Part shown: positions 48,435-59,500 of the stretch, piece after piece | How positions within the stretch are numbered: position 1 is the stretch's first letter | How the letters are laid out: each line of letters begins with the position of its first letter | The notes under the pieces: generated by a model | Seen by the model: only the letters and a program-made list of their open reading frames with translations | The model's database searches: none | What the model was told of the DNA's origin: nothing | Position numbers and translations under genes: made by a program | NCBI GenBank assembly: GCA_015039365.1 | Contig: WION01000008.1 | Span: 682,001 to 746,000, forward strand | Length of the DNA stretch: 64,000 nucleotides | Source of the DNA: Amanita rubescens | Lineage: Eukaryota; Basidiomycota; Agaricomycetes; Agaricales; Amanitaceae | Direction of reading: 5' to 3'

Positions 48435-51400
48435 CTACACTTTCTTCTCTTGCTCAAATATGTGTGAATCTAATAACCTCCTTCGTCGCATCAATTCTGT
48501 TTCCGAAATAGTCTGCCCTGCTTGCCGTGGTGTTGCAGGTTTGGGTACTTCAGGAATTGGCCCTTGTTGTCTATGGTCACCATTCTCCAAACGTTCTGTC
48601 TTGTTTCTATCTTTATCCGATCCGGTACTCGCAAACGATGTTCCATCTGGGCCAGAACTTGTAAGCATCATAGCGTGATACCCCCGAACTGGCATGTCGA
48701 ACGACATTCTCCGCGACTCGTCCTGATATTTCCTCGTGACAAACGTTATTCCTGGTTCATCCTCAGCCTCCACCTCCGCCTCTGTTTCTGATGCCGATGC
48801 CGGAGGACTGGGCGCTGGAGGGTACTCTGCCCTGGCTTGCTTCATGAGGTTGCTTCCCGTTTGTCTGCCAACCTTTTCGACGCCATGACCATTGCAATAT
48901 ACTGCACTGGGTGTTGCAGAACGGACGAATGAGTCGTCGATCCATACTGCCAATTCCTTGATGACCTATCCATCCAATAAGCTCACTTAACACCCAAAGG
49001 AAAAAGTCGACATACCGCTCTCGCTTCACTCATCAAAGTGCCCATTTGCAAGTAACCATGGCTCCAGTCAGAGAAAAGGTCCATTTGCACCCAGTCTTCT
49101 TCACTTTCACCAGACAACTTCTCCTGTTCCTGCTTCAAATCGGCGAGCGCATTTGGATCGAGTGAATCGCTGCGAGTCATCCTCAAGCCCTCCCCAAATC
49201 GTGCGCTCTTCCCCGAAATCATTAGCTCAAGTTCGATTTTACGTGCCCGCTTCGCCTCTCTGATGCGCCCCGCGAAGATGACCGTGTCATCCACGAATGG
49301 GTCCCTCTCACCACATTGCATCAGCAATGGTGGATATTGAGCAAGGAGATGAGATGGCGTGAGGATTGGAGATATTCGATAATCCGTTTTGAAGTCTGGA
49401 TTCCGGTGTGGCCCAATGTACATAATAGCCATAGCACGCATCTACAAGGGTATGAACACCACCCATTCCCAGGAATAGTAAGTCATACATACCATACTTG
49501 GAGATATTATCCTGTCCTGAAAATACCCTGTGCGGCTAGTCATAGTGAGACGAGTGCCAATCGTCCCTTTAATTCGACCTGTTTCCGGTCTATGGGCCGT
49601 CTTGGGCGATGTCTTCGCAGCGCTGTGGTCCTTCGAACATTTGTCGGTTTCTCCGACTTGTTCCGCTTTCAGATCCCTTGCAGGAGGCGTTGAAGAATCA
49701 TAGGAGTATAAAACGCGGGCCTGAATTGGACGATCTTCCTCTTTCCACTGGCGAAAATCGTCCTCGTCACTTTCCGCATTAGTGGAGAAACTTCCATCCA
49801 ATGCGTTGCGCAGTCCCTGGGCGTCAAACAAAGCTGTTCTTAAAAGCCCCGTCGAGCGACGATGCTGCAACTTCGGGACTTTCATAATAGACGCTTCTGG
49901 ATTCTTCTCGGTGCCGCCTGCAAAGGCACGAAGAGCCTCCTTCCAGCTCCTCCTTCTCTGTAGTTGATTCCCTCTAGGCCGCTGATCACGAACCATGCTA
50001 AGGGGACTCTTGATAAATCGTGAGTAGCTGATAAGTATATTCATTACACCCGACGTACGACATGCTGTAGATGGTCTTTTTGAAGAGCCAGCTCCGCTAG
50101 CCCAGGCAAATTTCCTGATGATTGCTCATACTGCAGAACGTGCAAATTTTCCGCAGACATCCATGATGTAAAATTGAAATCAAGGGCCGCATAGTTGAGG
50201 ACCAGGGAGACCGGTAATGGGAACTGAGCATCGTCACCACGCGATCTAAAATTATTCCTGTGCTCCAAAATTCGATTAACTATATTAACCGCGAGGACTG
50301 CACCACTGGAACAGGCTTTAAGCATGATGTCTTTCAAACGCCGATATACATACGCGGAGTCTCCTGACACGATGATGCGAAGGGATTTTCCTGACATGCC
50401 AATGCAACGCCCGACTAATACATGTGTAAGTTGGAGTATGTGAAGAGCTGGAGATACGGACCGCTGTCAACGAGAGTCTTATATACATCATAAGCTTCGT
50501 CTATCGCAAAGGGGTATGGATCTGGAAAAAATGCTCAGTTTGCGCATACAAAATTCGACAGCTGACTAACATTCAGGTGCCTTGCCATAATCGATTGAGA
50601 GCACAGGGCGTCGCGTTACCTGAGCCCATATTGCCAAACGCTCTTCGTGATGTTCTGGGGTCATTGCGACAAAGCCCCCGCCTGGAAAATCAAGGATAAG
50701 TTCGGTGGCATTACATAACTGGTTCTCTGGAAGACTGAAGAACAGGTATGCAGTAGTTGGGTCAGCGTAGGACGATGATTTTGGCCTCGGGATGGATAAC
50801 TTTCTCCTCACAGGCACGGAAGGGATGTGACTAAAGAGCCGGAGCTGTTTCACCTGTTAGATCACAGCAACCAGCACTTTGGAGCATGGCGTACATATGG
50901 GTTGGTAGTCTTTTCCCAGGTGGCACGCAGCATTTCTACTGTTGGTACAGCCCTGAATCGCCGTAACTGCGGATTGAAACTGAACAACGACTCTCTCCAC
51001 TAATAAAATATAACCCACCTGTTCTTCAGCACTATTTGCACATATAATATAGTAGACTGAGAAGACTAAAGAACAGATGTCCCTCAACCACCGGGGGCGG
51101 ATTGGCATGGCGGTCGCAAAGCCCGCATCCAACCCAGTATTAATCCATGTAGCCCTGTAGAATGATGAAGAATACTTGTTCGTGTGAGATATATTATACG
51201 ATCAACCCAAATGAAAAGGACGAACCAAGCGGGCCAAAGGCTCCGGTGCTAAGAGCAAGACTTTAATTAAGCCAATGGAACGGGAGCGACGTACCGGTGA
51301 AACCAAGAATTGTGTCCAAGTTGCGAAGAGCATATACAGCTGTCAACGTGCTAAGAATGATTTGATAGGGCGTGAAACGCTCTGCTGGTCGTGAGCATAT

Positions 51401-51619
51401 GAATGGGGAAGGCGATTGACGTTCGTACTTAAGGTCGTATTCAACCTCCTGAGCCAGAGAACTTGAGAGGCAGTGTTCCCACGAACGATGCGCCATATCC
51501 AAAAGATAATGATAGTAAGGACCTAGAACGACTGAGCGCGAGATACATATGATATGGGCGGTGATTACCTGAGCGCGCTTCCAGGACGGATTGGGACGAC
51601 CTATGATGTGATCTATCAT
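48435..51619 (-). CDS. HSL-type alpha/beta hydrolase
   Basis: Lipase/esterase of the hormone-sensitive-lipase class. After MIDHIIGRPNPSWKRAQ come hydrophobic stretches. The oxyanion block is LILDFPGGGFVAM, with Pro where HSL proteins usually have His of HGGG. Next come PVLSIDYGKAPEC and the nucleophile elbow VSGDSA, cut by an intron before AVNIVNRI. The acid is in PPLLMQCGERDPFVDD and the His in SDWSHGYLQM. A long disordered C-terminus rich in Pro, Glu and Ser ends RRRLLDSHIFEQEKKV. Over 700 residues with many introns; borders near 51150-51260 are uncertain. Substrate unknown. Head to head with MRI1 (151 bp). Confidence 0.85.
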
Positions 51620-51770
51620 TCAAGCAGGGCGAGAGAGGAAAGGCGCAGCAACAATGGCATGAAATACGGAATGAGGGTCAACGGCTTAAGAGCGCATCGA
51701 GACAGTAATATAGAAAGTTAGCATGTGATTCTGACTTGGCCAACCCTAACCCTAAACGAGCATCTCGGCC
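51620..51770. promoter_or_regulatory. Divergent promoter hydrolase/MRI1 with a telo-box
   Basis: 151 bp between start codons. Positions 51742-51756 read AACCCTAACCCTAAA, two tandem telomere-type units ending 15 bp before the MRI1 ATG. Telo-boxes of this kind bind Myb/Tbf1-like proteins in other eukaryotes; here the role is inference. Confidence 0.55.
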
Positions 51771-53225
51771 ATGGCGCTCACCTCAATACGGACGAGCACC
51801 GGCAAACTAGAAATAGTCAATCAGCTTCTATTGCCCCACACCGCAGAGTTTATAGAGATCAATTCCATTGAAGAAGCACATGATGCTATAAAATCTATGA
51901 AGGCAAGCTTCGGCTGCCATCCAGGCGATCATAGCCCATGATAACTCTCTCGACAGATCAGGGGAGCTCCTGCGATTGCATCACTCGCCGCTCTTTCAGT
52001 GTCATATCACTTAACGCGGGCGCTAGAATCATCTCCCGTTCCTGATTTCCTTGCATCTCCTGCCGCCCTTAAAGAACACATCCAACCAATCTTATCTTAT
52101 CTCTTCACTGCCAGGCCAACTGCGGTCAATCTTGGGACTGCAATCAGACGTCTTGAAAGGACCTTGAATGATTCAATGGCGTCCGGAAAAAACGTGGAGA
52201 CGATCGCAAAGGACTTGACCTCGGAGGCAAATGCCGTTGTAGATGAAGACTTTGGCAGGAATAAGGCAATGTCTAAGTGGGGTGGTGATTGGCTGGTTGA
52301 CCGCGTTATCAGCAATGGAGGCGACGGAAGAGACTTGAATGTTTTGACAGTATGCAACACAGGTTCTCTTGCAACATCAGTGTGTCCTTATGCTTTCAAG
52401 TTGACAAGATTTGACTCACCGGTAACCCCAGGGTTATGGTACAGCGTTGGGGCTGATCACCCATCTACACGAAACTGGAAAGCTTGGGAAGGCGTACTAT
52501 ACGCAAACAGCTCCGTACCACCAGGGCTCAAGGAACGTCGACGGTTCCTTTGATTATTTTTGCATCTCATTAGTTCTGCAGACTCACTGCACTGGAACTT
52601 CAGACCCTAAAGATACCTTCCGTGATGATATGCGACACCATGGTTGGCTCGTTATTCCAGAATCATAATATTCATGCCGTCGGTATGGTTGTTATCATGC
52701 AACTATGCTCCTAGCCGATCAACTTATGATTCTAGCGGTGGGCGCCGATCGCATTGCACGAAACGGTGACACTGCCAACAAGGTGCGTTGCGTGATGCGA
52801 CAGTACATTTCCCCACTCAGCCATACAGATCGGAACATATAATGCAGCAGTTCTAGCAGCCCGACATAAGATTCCGTTCATCGTCGTTGCGCCTATAAGC
52901 ACGATAGACCTGGACATAGCAGACGGATCTGAGTATGTCTTTTCGCATTACGCGTGTTCCGAATTCAGCAATTGCGGATAGGATACCTATTGAGCAAAGA
53001 CCAGCCATCGAGGCTTGCTTGGTTCGTGGCGCTGTATACCCGGATACCAATGGAACAGAAGGGCAAACAGTCGTCATGATTACGCCTCCAGGATTGGAGG
53101 GGATTTATAACCCGAGTTTTGATGTTACTCCCGCGGAGTTGATAACAGCCATCGTCACAGAGAAAGGCGTTGCAGTGAAGAAGGATGCTGAGTTGGGCTT
53201 TGATCTTAGTGGCGTCACTGTTTAG
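51771..53225 (+). CDS. MRI1: Methylthioribose-1-phosphate isomerase
   Basis: Methionine salvage: isomerises 5-methylthioribose-1-phosphate to the ribulose form (eIF2B-related fold). Seen: [31 protein letters not shown], the catalytic Cys segment [12 protein letters not shown] / [45 protein letters not shown], the catalytic Asp in [16 protein letters not shown] / [11 protein letters not shown] and [14 protein letters not shown]. Ends [13 protein letters not shown]. Six introns. The splice between QGSR and LTALEL (about 52527-52604) does not keep frame with any GT donor I can find; one surplus base or a non-canonical donor is likely. The stop lies 48 bp before the start of the next gene on the same strand. 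Confidence 0.93.
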
Positions 53226-53273
53226 TAGAGATCACGCAAATCTAAATATATCTCGATCTCAGCCTGTATCACC

Positions 53274-54866
53274 ATGAGCGGAAACGTGTATGTAGCAGTT
53301 CACGGTGGGGCAGGGAACCACAGTCGTACGACCGAGAAAGAAATCAAGCAGTGCTTGCGACAGTAGGGTGCATGATTTGTCTTGCTGACTTGGAGATGAC
53401 TCGAAACCATTAGAGCTTGCATGCACGCCATCTCATCAGCTCAACAAACGGAGAACCCCTCTTCCCTTTCTGTCGTCGAAAGCGCCATATCAATATTAGA
53501 GGATAACCCAAGATTCAATGCTGGTTAGTTAAAACGGAGTATCATTACGTAGATGCTGCTTCTGACGTTCGTCACAGGGTATGGTTCGAATTTAACACTG
53601 GATGGCCATGTGGAGTGCGACGCTTCAATTATGGATGGCCGAACAAGCGACTTTGGTAGTATTGGTGCAGTGTCTGGTTGGTGCTACACAATCTAGGTCC
53701 AACATGTCAACTCACGACTGTATAGGAGTCAAGAATCCGATTCGACTGGCTCGTTATGTTTTAGAATATTCAAGAATCCCAGATAAACTAGGCAGATTAG
53801 CTCCGATGTATGTTTTATGTTCAACTAGCCTGTCGTATTATGAAACGGAAATGACATAGGACAGTCGTTTCTAATGGCGCACGAGATTTCGTTAGAGCCA
53901 ACTTCTCCAGAGCCGATTTCGGTGTTCAGACCATCCACCCTGATGAACTTGTCGCCCCACGGGCAAGAGATGATTGGATGAAATGGAAAGAAAGGTTAGC
54001 GACGGTGTCTGAATCTACACATACAGGCGACCATAACCAAATGGCTGGTTTGCATGATATTCAAGACACGGTTGGCGCCGTTGCGTGGGTAGAAGGGGAC
54101 GGTGCCGCGGCAGGTGTCTCAAGGTGAGGTGGAAACATCGATGTCCAGTGATATGCTCATGTTCAAAGTGGAGGACTTTTGCTCAAGCACTCGGGAAGAA
54201 TTGGTGAGGTGGGGATAATTTTGGTCTTGAGAGAGCAATTTGAATTTCTCACATACGAAGGCTGCGGTGTACGGTGCGGGTTGCTGGGCGCAGCGCGGGA
54301 TGGCTTGTAGCGTCTCAGGTTTGTCAATTCAAGAAGTAAGGCATTCAGAATTGACTTTGGTCAAGGAGCAGGTGAACATATCACCCGTACGGCCCTTGCA
54401 CGGTCGGTCGGAGAAACGTTCATGATGTCCGAGGACGCTGACTCGCATGACATTCTTCATCATACTTTGGTCGAAAAGTTTTGGAGTGCGCATGCTCGCT
54501 CCAGCTACTGATGACAGCGTTCATTCTAGTTTCAGACCCATGTAAAAGCAGGGGGGAACTTAATCCAAGTGCCGGCGTAATTTTACTCACAAAGACGGGG
54601 AGCTCCAATTCGGGTAAATACTTTTTGTTATCAGATCAAAATACTGACAGGGCAAGTAGTACGCCTATGGTGTGCATTTACGACGACGAGCATGGCTATC
54701 GCATATGCATCGTCAGCAGATCCCATTCCAAAGGTTTGATCATTCTCGTGCATTGTTTATAAGACCAACTATGAAGCAGGCACTTATTCTTCGTCGGCCA
54801 CCGGAGCTGGACAACGAATTGAACGGCAAGGCTCGGATATTTATTACGGCAATAACCGTGAGATGA
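53274..54866 (+). CDS. Threonine-type Ntn hydrolase (isoaspartyl peptidase/L-asparaginase family)
   Basis: Self-processing hydrolase of the plant-type asparaginase/taspase superfamily. Starts MSGNVYVAVHGGAGNHSR, then ESAISILEDNPRFNAGYGSN, DASIMDGRTSDFGSIGAVS / GVKNPIRLARYVLE. The autoproteolysis site with the nucleophile Thr is IQDTVGAVAWVEGDG. After it come GGLLLKHSGRIGE, AAVYGAGCWAQ, GEHITRTALARSVGE and the fungal-type end VVRLWCAFTTTSMAIAYAS. About ten introns. The C-terminal extension is longer than in bacterial enzymes, as usual in fungi. Substrate (asparagine, isoaspartyl peptides or protein) not decidable. It may share a transcript with MRI1. Confidence 0.88.
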
Positions 54867-54875
54867 GTGTTGACC

Positions 54876-56297
54876 TCATGTGGTGCTCTGGGACAGGCCA
54901 CTGCGCCCAGGGGTAAGTTGAGAGGGACTAGTGCCGTTTGTGGACGTTGGTTGACCCAAGGTTGGCGTTGTCGGAGTGCCTGGAGGTGGATGAACAGCCC
55001 GCGGCTGGGGAGTCCCAGGTACACTGCGAGTGACATTACTAGCACTAGGGGGCGGGGGTCGCGAGGCGTTCAAACGTTGTAGAGTTTTAATAGGGAATTT
55101 TGTTCTGATACAATGGGTTATCAGAAGTTTTGGGGCAGAAGAATAATTGCGTACCGGCAAGTTGAACAAACCGGAACTGGCTGACAGAAAACTGGGCTTA
55201 TTGAACAAACATCAAGAGATAGGATTGGGTCGACCTACTGGATAAACAGACAGAGCAGACAAAGCCGATGTCGACAATAGTTTTATGGCAGAAACACGCT
55301 GCCCTGAAGTCGATCTTATCCTGCGTAGGCACAGACAACACTTTGCGCATCGAGGGAGGGGAGAGGAAGGACATCTTCAAATACAATGAGGAGGGCTGTG
55401 GATGGTGACAAGATTGATGCTCACGATCAGGTATTGAAGTAGTGCAGGGCGGCGTTCGGGCTGAATGTAAGAACCACCTGTCAGATGTGCAGCTTGCTGC
55501 AGGAAGACAGTCTCAGGGCCATATACTTGGCACACGTCAATAGTAACTTTCTGTGCGTGTGATTGTTAAGCAGGAAAACGAGTTGTATTGCTGACTTACA
55601 AGTTTCTGAGCAGAGAATATAGAGTTCATAATAGGGATATACGAGGTGGCATGGTCTGGTGAAACGGAAAGGATAAGAATGCGAGGATCTGATAATACTG
55701 GGGAATCCAAGGAACCGCTTTTTTTCCCTGGTAGGGGTGCAGGGGGAAGAGTGATTCTATTAATATCTGGCGATGGTGATTACACGAATATATATTGTTA
55801 AGTGGTGAAAGCATACAGCACAGGGCTTTCGTCAGTGCGCTCACAAGAGCGACGGGTTCTGAGCATACATGAGGACGACAGGTAGGCAAAAAGGACGGAA
55901 TTATACCTTCTTCCTCTGGCTCACCCAGGGCGTCCAATTCTTCCGCTATATGCGCGACAACTGCAGTATCGACGAGTTTAAAAGAGGGATAAGAGTTCGC
56001 GTCTGCTGGTGGGGGATCGTTCAGGGGGTTGGTTGAGGAATAAAGGATGACGCTGAAGGCGGATCAACGGCGGGCTGTAAAGGGAAAAAAAAAAGGTGAG
56101 TACCTTTTGCCAGGGAGGGCGCCGAAAACAGCGAGGGTGTTTTCGTGTTTGCAGGCAATGTGTGAGTTAAGAAAAGTGAGGAGCTGGGAGAGAAATGAGG
56201 CAAGGGAAAGCGGAGGAGAATAGATGGCAGATGAATGCCATTGAGAAGGGGAGAGATCGAGGATGACGGAGAGATGGGAACCTCTCGAGTCGTTCAT
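54876..56297 (-). CDS. TFB4: TFIIH subunit TFB4 (p34)
   Basis: Core TFIIH subunit that binds Ssl1/p44. Starts MNDSRGSHLSVILDLSPSQW (vWA-like fold); LASFLSQLLTFLNSHIA and HENTLAVFGALPGK follow. Near the C-terminus is the zinc region RAACFCHKTIVDIGFVCSVC, then PVCSTC / RTKFPIKTLQRLNASRP, which is diagnostic, and a Pro/Thr-rich tail. Several short introns; the join around 55200-55250 has two possible acceptors. The stop is only 9 bp from the stop of the convergent asparaginase-family gene. A TTG-led extension upstream of ATG 56297 is unlikely to be used. Confidence 0.9.
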
Positions 56298-56552
56298 TGG
56301 TCGGAAAATGAAGCGGAGTGTCGTGACAGGCAAGACATCAAGCGTTCCTCAAACCGGACTCTCCGTCACGAGCGCCGGTGACGAAGGACCTTCCGGCGTT
56401 GGCCGTGACGATGGCTGTAGCGACGCTCCCGTGTGAAATCTGCCCGTTGGCGATGGCTGGCGCCCAGCTCATCGCCCCTTCTTTCTTCCCCACCACCCTC
56501 CCCACTTCCCACTCCCCCCCTCCTCCCTCCCTCCATACGCGCATATAGTCAC
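56298..56552. promoter_or_regulatory. Divergent promoter TFB4/CHD1
   Basis: 255 bp between start codons, with a C/T-rich tract at about 56490-56535 just upstream of CHD1, a common fungal core-promoter feature. Confidence 0.45.
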
Positions 56553-59500
56553 ATGGCCTCTCATCTTAACATCAACTACGACTCTGACGATGACATGCAT
56601 GTCGACGGCGCCGACTATGTCAAGCCAAACGACCCTGACGCCGATGGCGAATATGTCGACGAGGATGCCTCTCCCGCACCCTCAAATTCACATCATCCTT
56701 CTATGTCTACTCATCCCAGTCATATCTCTCATCAAGTCGTTTCCGTAAGTTTGCGCCGCTTGCTTTTATGCTCGTTTCTCATTGCTCCTAGGATCCGGAG
56801 GATTCTGTGCGTGATGATCGACCGTGCCTGTGTCTGAAATTCGCTTACTTTTTTTGTCCAAATTTCAGGGTTACGAGGATCGTGCTGACAATGATGACGA
56901 CGACGAAGATGATGGTACTTATGCTGACGAAGAATATGGCAAGAAGAAGCGTGGAAAGAAGAAGGTAACGGCCCGAGCCTCATCCACTACAACTGTCAAA
57001 CCTAAGGGTGAGGTTTTGATTCCGAAACAAACCGTCATCCGTGTCTCAAGCTGTTTAGCGCCCACTCGTCTTGCTTCTTCATCTGACTCTGATTCGGAGT
57101 ATGGATCTCGTTCCCACAAGAAAAAGAAAAGAGCTCGTGTATCAGGCGAAGAAGTACGCGTATCCAGTAGGGGGGTCAAGGTCCCCAATTACTTTGATGA
57201 TGTGCAGGATTTCGAAAAGTTTGAAGAGGACGAGGAACCGCAGAATGGCTATTATGCCGACCCAAACATACAATACCAGGAAGAAGACGAAATTGAAGCC
57301 GTTTTAGGTCATACGCGCGATGAGGGCCGGGAAAGTGACCCGGATGACATGTGGCTTGAGAACGTGGTATGTGAAGGAGCTTGCCGCGTGGTCGATTGTT
57401 GCCTGATCGCAAATCAGCGGTTCCACATAAAATGGAAGAATTTCTCACATTTGCATAATACGGACGAGACATACGAATTTTTGAAGAGATTTAGAGGCCT
57501 CAAACGTGTGGACAATTACATCAAGTCATATAAGCTGTACAAAGCGCGTCTGCAAATCCCTGGTCTAACGCGAGAGGAAGTGGAAGCACTTATGTTGGAT
57601 AAAGAAAGGGAAAAGGAGGACTTAGAGAACTTCCGCAACGTGGAACGCATAGTGGGTCACCGTGAGGGTGTTGATGGTCAAGTCGAGTATTTCTGCAAAT
57701 GGTGTGGCCTCAATTATGAGCATTGCACTTGGGAACTTGCCAAGGACGTTGAAGTCATTGGCCAAGCTCACATTGAAGCTTATCGCCAGCGTGAAGCAGA
57801 AAGTAGATTCCCATACAAGAGTATTTCCTATTCGCGAAACGGACGACCTACGTTCCAGAAGATAACGAAAGACCCGGAATATATCTCAGCCACGGGTGGA
57901 GAGCTGAAGGACTTCCAGTTGACGGGACTTAATTGGCTCGCATATTTGTGGAGTAAAGGAGAGAACGGCATTCTTGCAGACGAGATGGGTCTCGGAAAGG
58001 TTCGTTACCGCATTGGTGTTTCCAGAGTTTATAACAAAATATTACTTATAGACGGTTCAAACTGTGGCGTTTCTATCCTATCTTTTCCATGAAATGCATC
58101 AATATGGACCATTCTTGGTTATCGTTCCCCTATCGACTATAAATGCTTGGCAGACTCAATTTGCTGCTTGGGCACCAGATATCAATGTTGCAACCTATAT
58201 CGGCACTGCGGCTTCTCGAGAGGTTATCCGGAACTTTGAGTTCGGGCCGTCTAACAAACGTTTAAAGATGAACGTTTTGCTGACGACGTATGAGCTTACT
58301 TTACGGGACTGCAAGGAACTTGCCGACATCAAATGGCAGGCTTTGGCAGTTGATGAGGTCTGTAACCCATTAGAATTTTGAATTTAATGCTCACCTTCTA
58401 TCAAGGCGCACCGCCTGAAGAACTCGGAAAGTCAATTATACGAAGCTCTTCGAACATTTTCTGCTGCGTCGAAATTACTCATAACGGGGACGCCTTTGCA
58501 AAACAATGTGAAGGGTGTGTGATTAAATGCCGATTACCAGCTTCACTTTATTGAGATAATACATAGAATTGCTCTCATTAATGCACTTCCTGATGCCAGA
58601 GAAGTGTGAGTGAACATATATATATAGAACGAAATCCCTTCTTATTCCCGCAGTTGCATTGACCAACGAATTTGACTTGGCCGATGCTGATCACGAAGAG
58701 AAGATCAAAGAGTTGCACACACAACTCGAATCTTTGATGCTACGGCGTCTGAAAAAAGATGTCTTGACTTCGCTACCTACAAAAAGCGAGAGGATCTTAC
58801 GTGTTGAAATGAGTGCTTTACAAACACATTTCTACAAGAACATTTTGACGAAGGTAGTTCACTTGACTTTTGATCACTCAGCGCTGATGATCGTTTCCGC
58901 AGAACTTTGCAGGTCTTGTCAAAAGTGCAAATGGCAATAACAACATTAGTCTGCTCAACATTGGTAAGCCAAATGGATATCACAAGGGATATCCTCCTGA
59001 TGACATTACCAGCGATGGAATTGAAAAAGGCAGCCAATCATCCATACCTATTCGATGGCGCTGAAGTTAAAACAGACAACATGGAGGAAACTTTGAAAGG
59101 GCTTGTCATGAACAGCGGGAAAATGGTTCTGCTAGACAAGTTGCTTGCGCGCCTTCGGCAAGATGGTCACCGAGTGTTGATTTTCAGCCAGATGGTCCGG
59201 ATGCTTGATATTCTCAGTGATTATATGTCATTCAGAAATTATCAACACCAACGCTTGGATGGAATGGTCTCTGCAGAAGCGCGCAAAAAGTCGATTGCTC
59301 ACTTTAATGCCCCAGGTTCCCCTGACTTTGCATTCCTTCTCTCTACACGGGCAGGAGGACTAGGAATTAATCTTGAGACTGCGGATACCGTCATTATATT
59401 TGATGTAAGAGCAGCAGACTTCCTGTAATCTTTCTGCCTGACGATGGCTTGTAGAGCGATTGGAATCCCCAAAACGACTTGCAGGCGATGGCGCGCGCGC

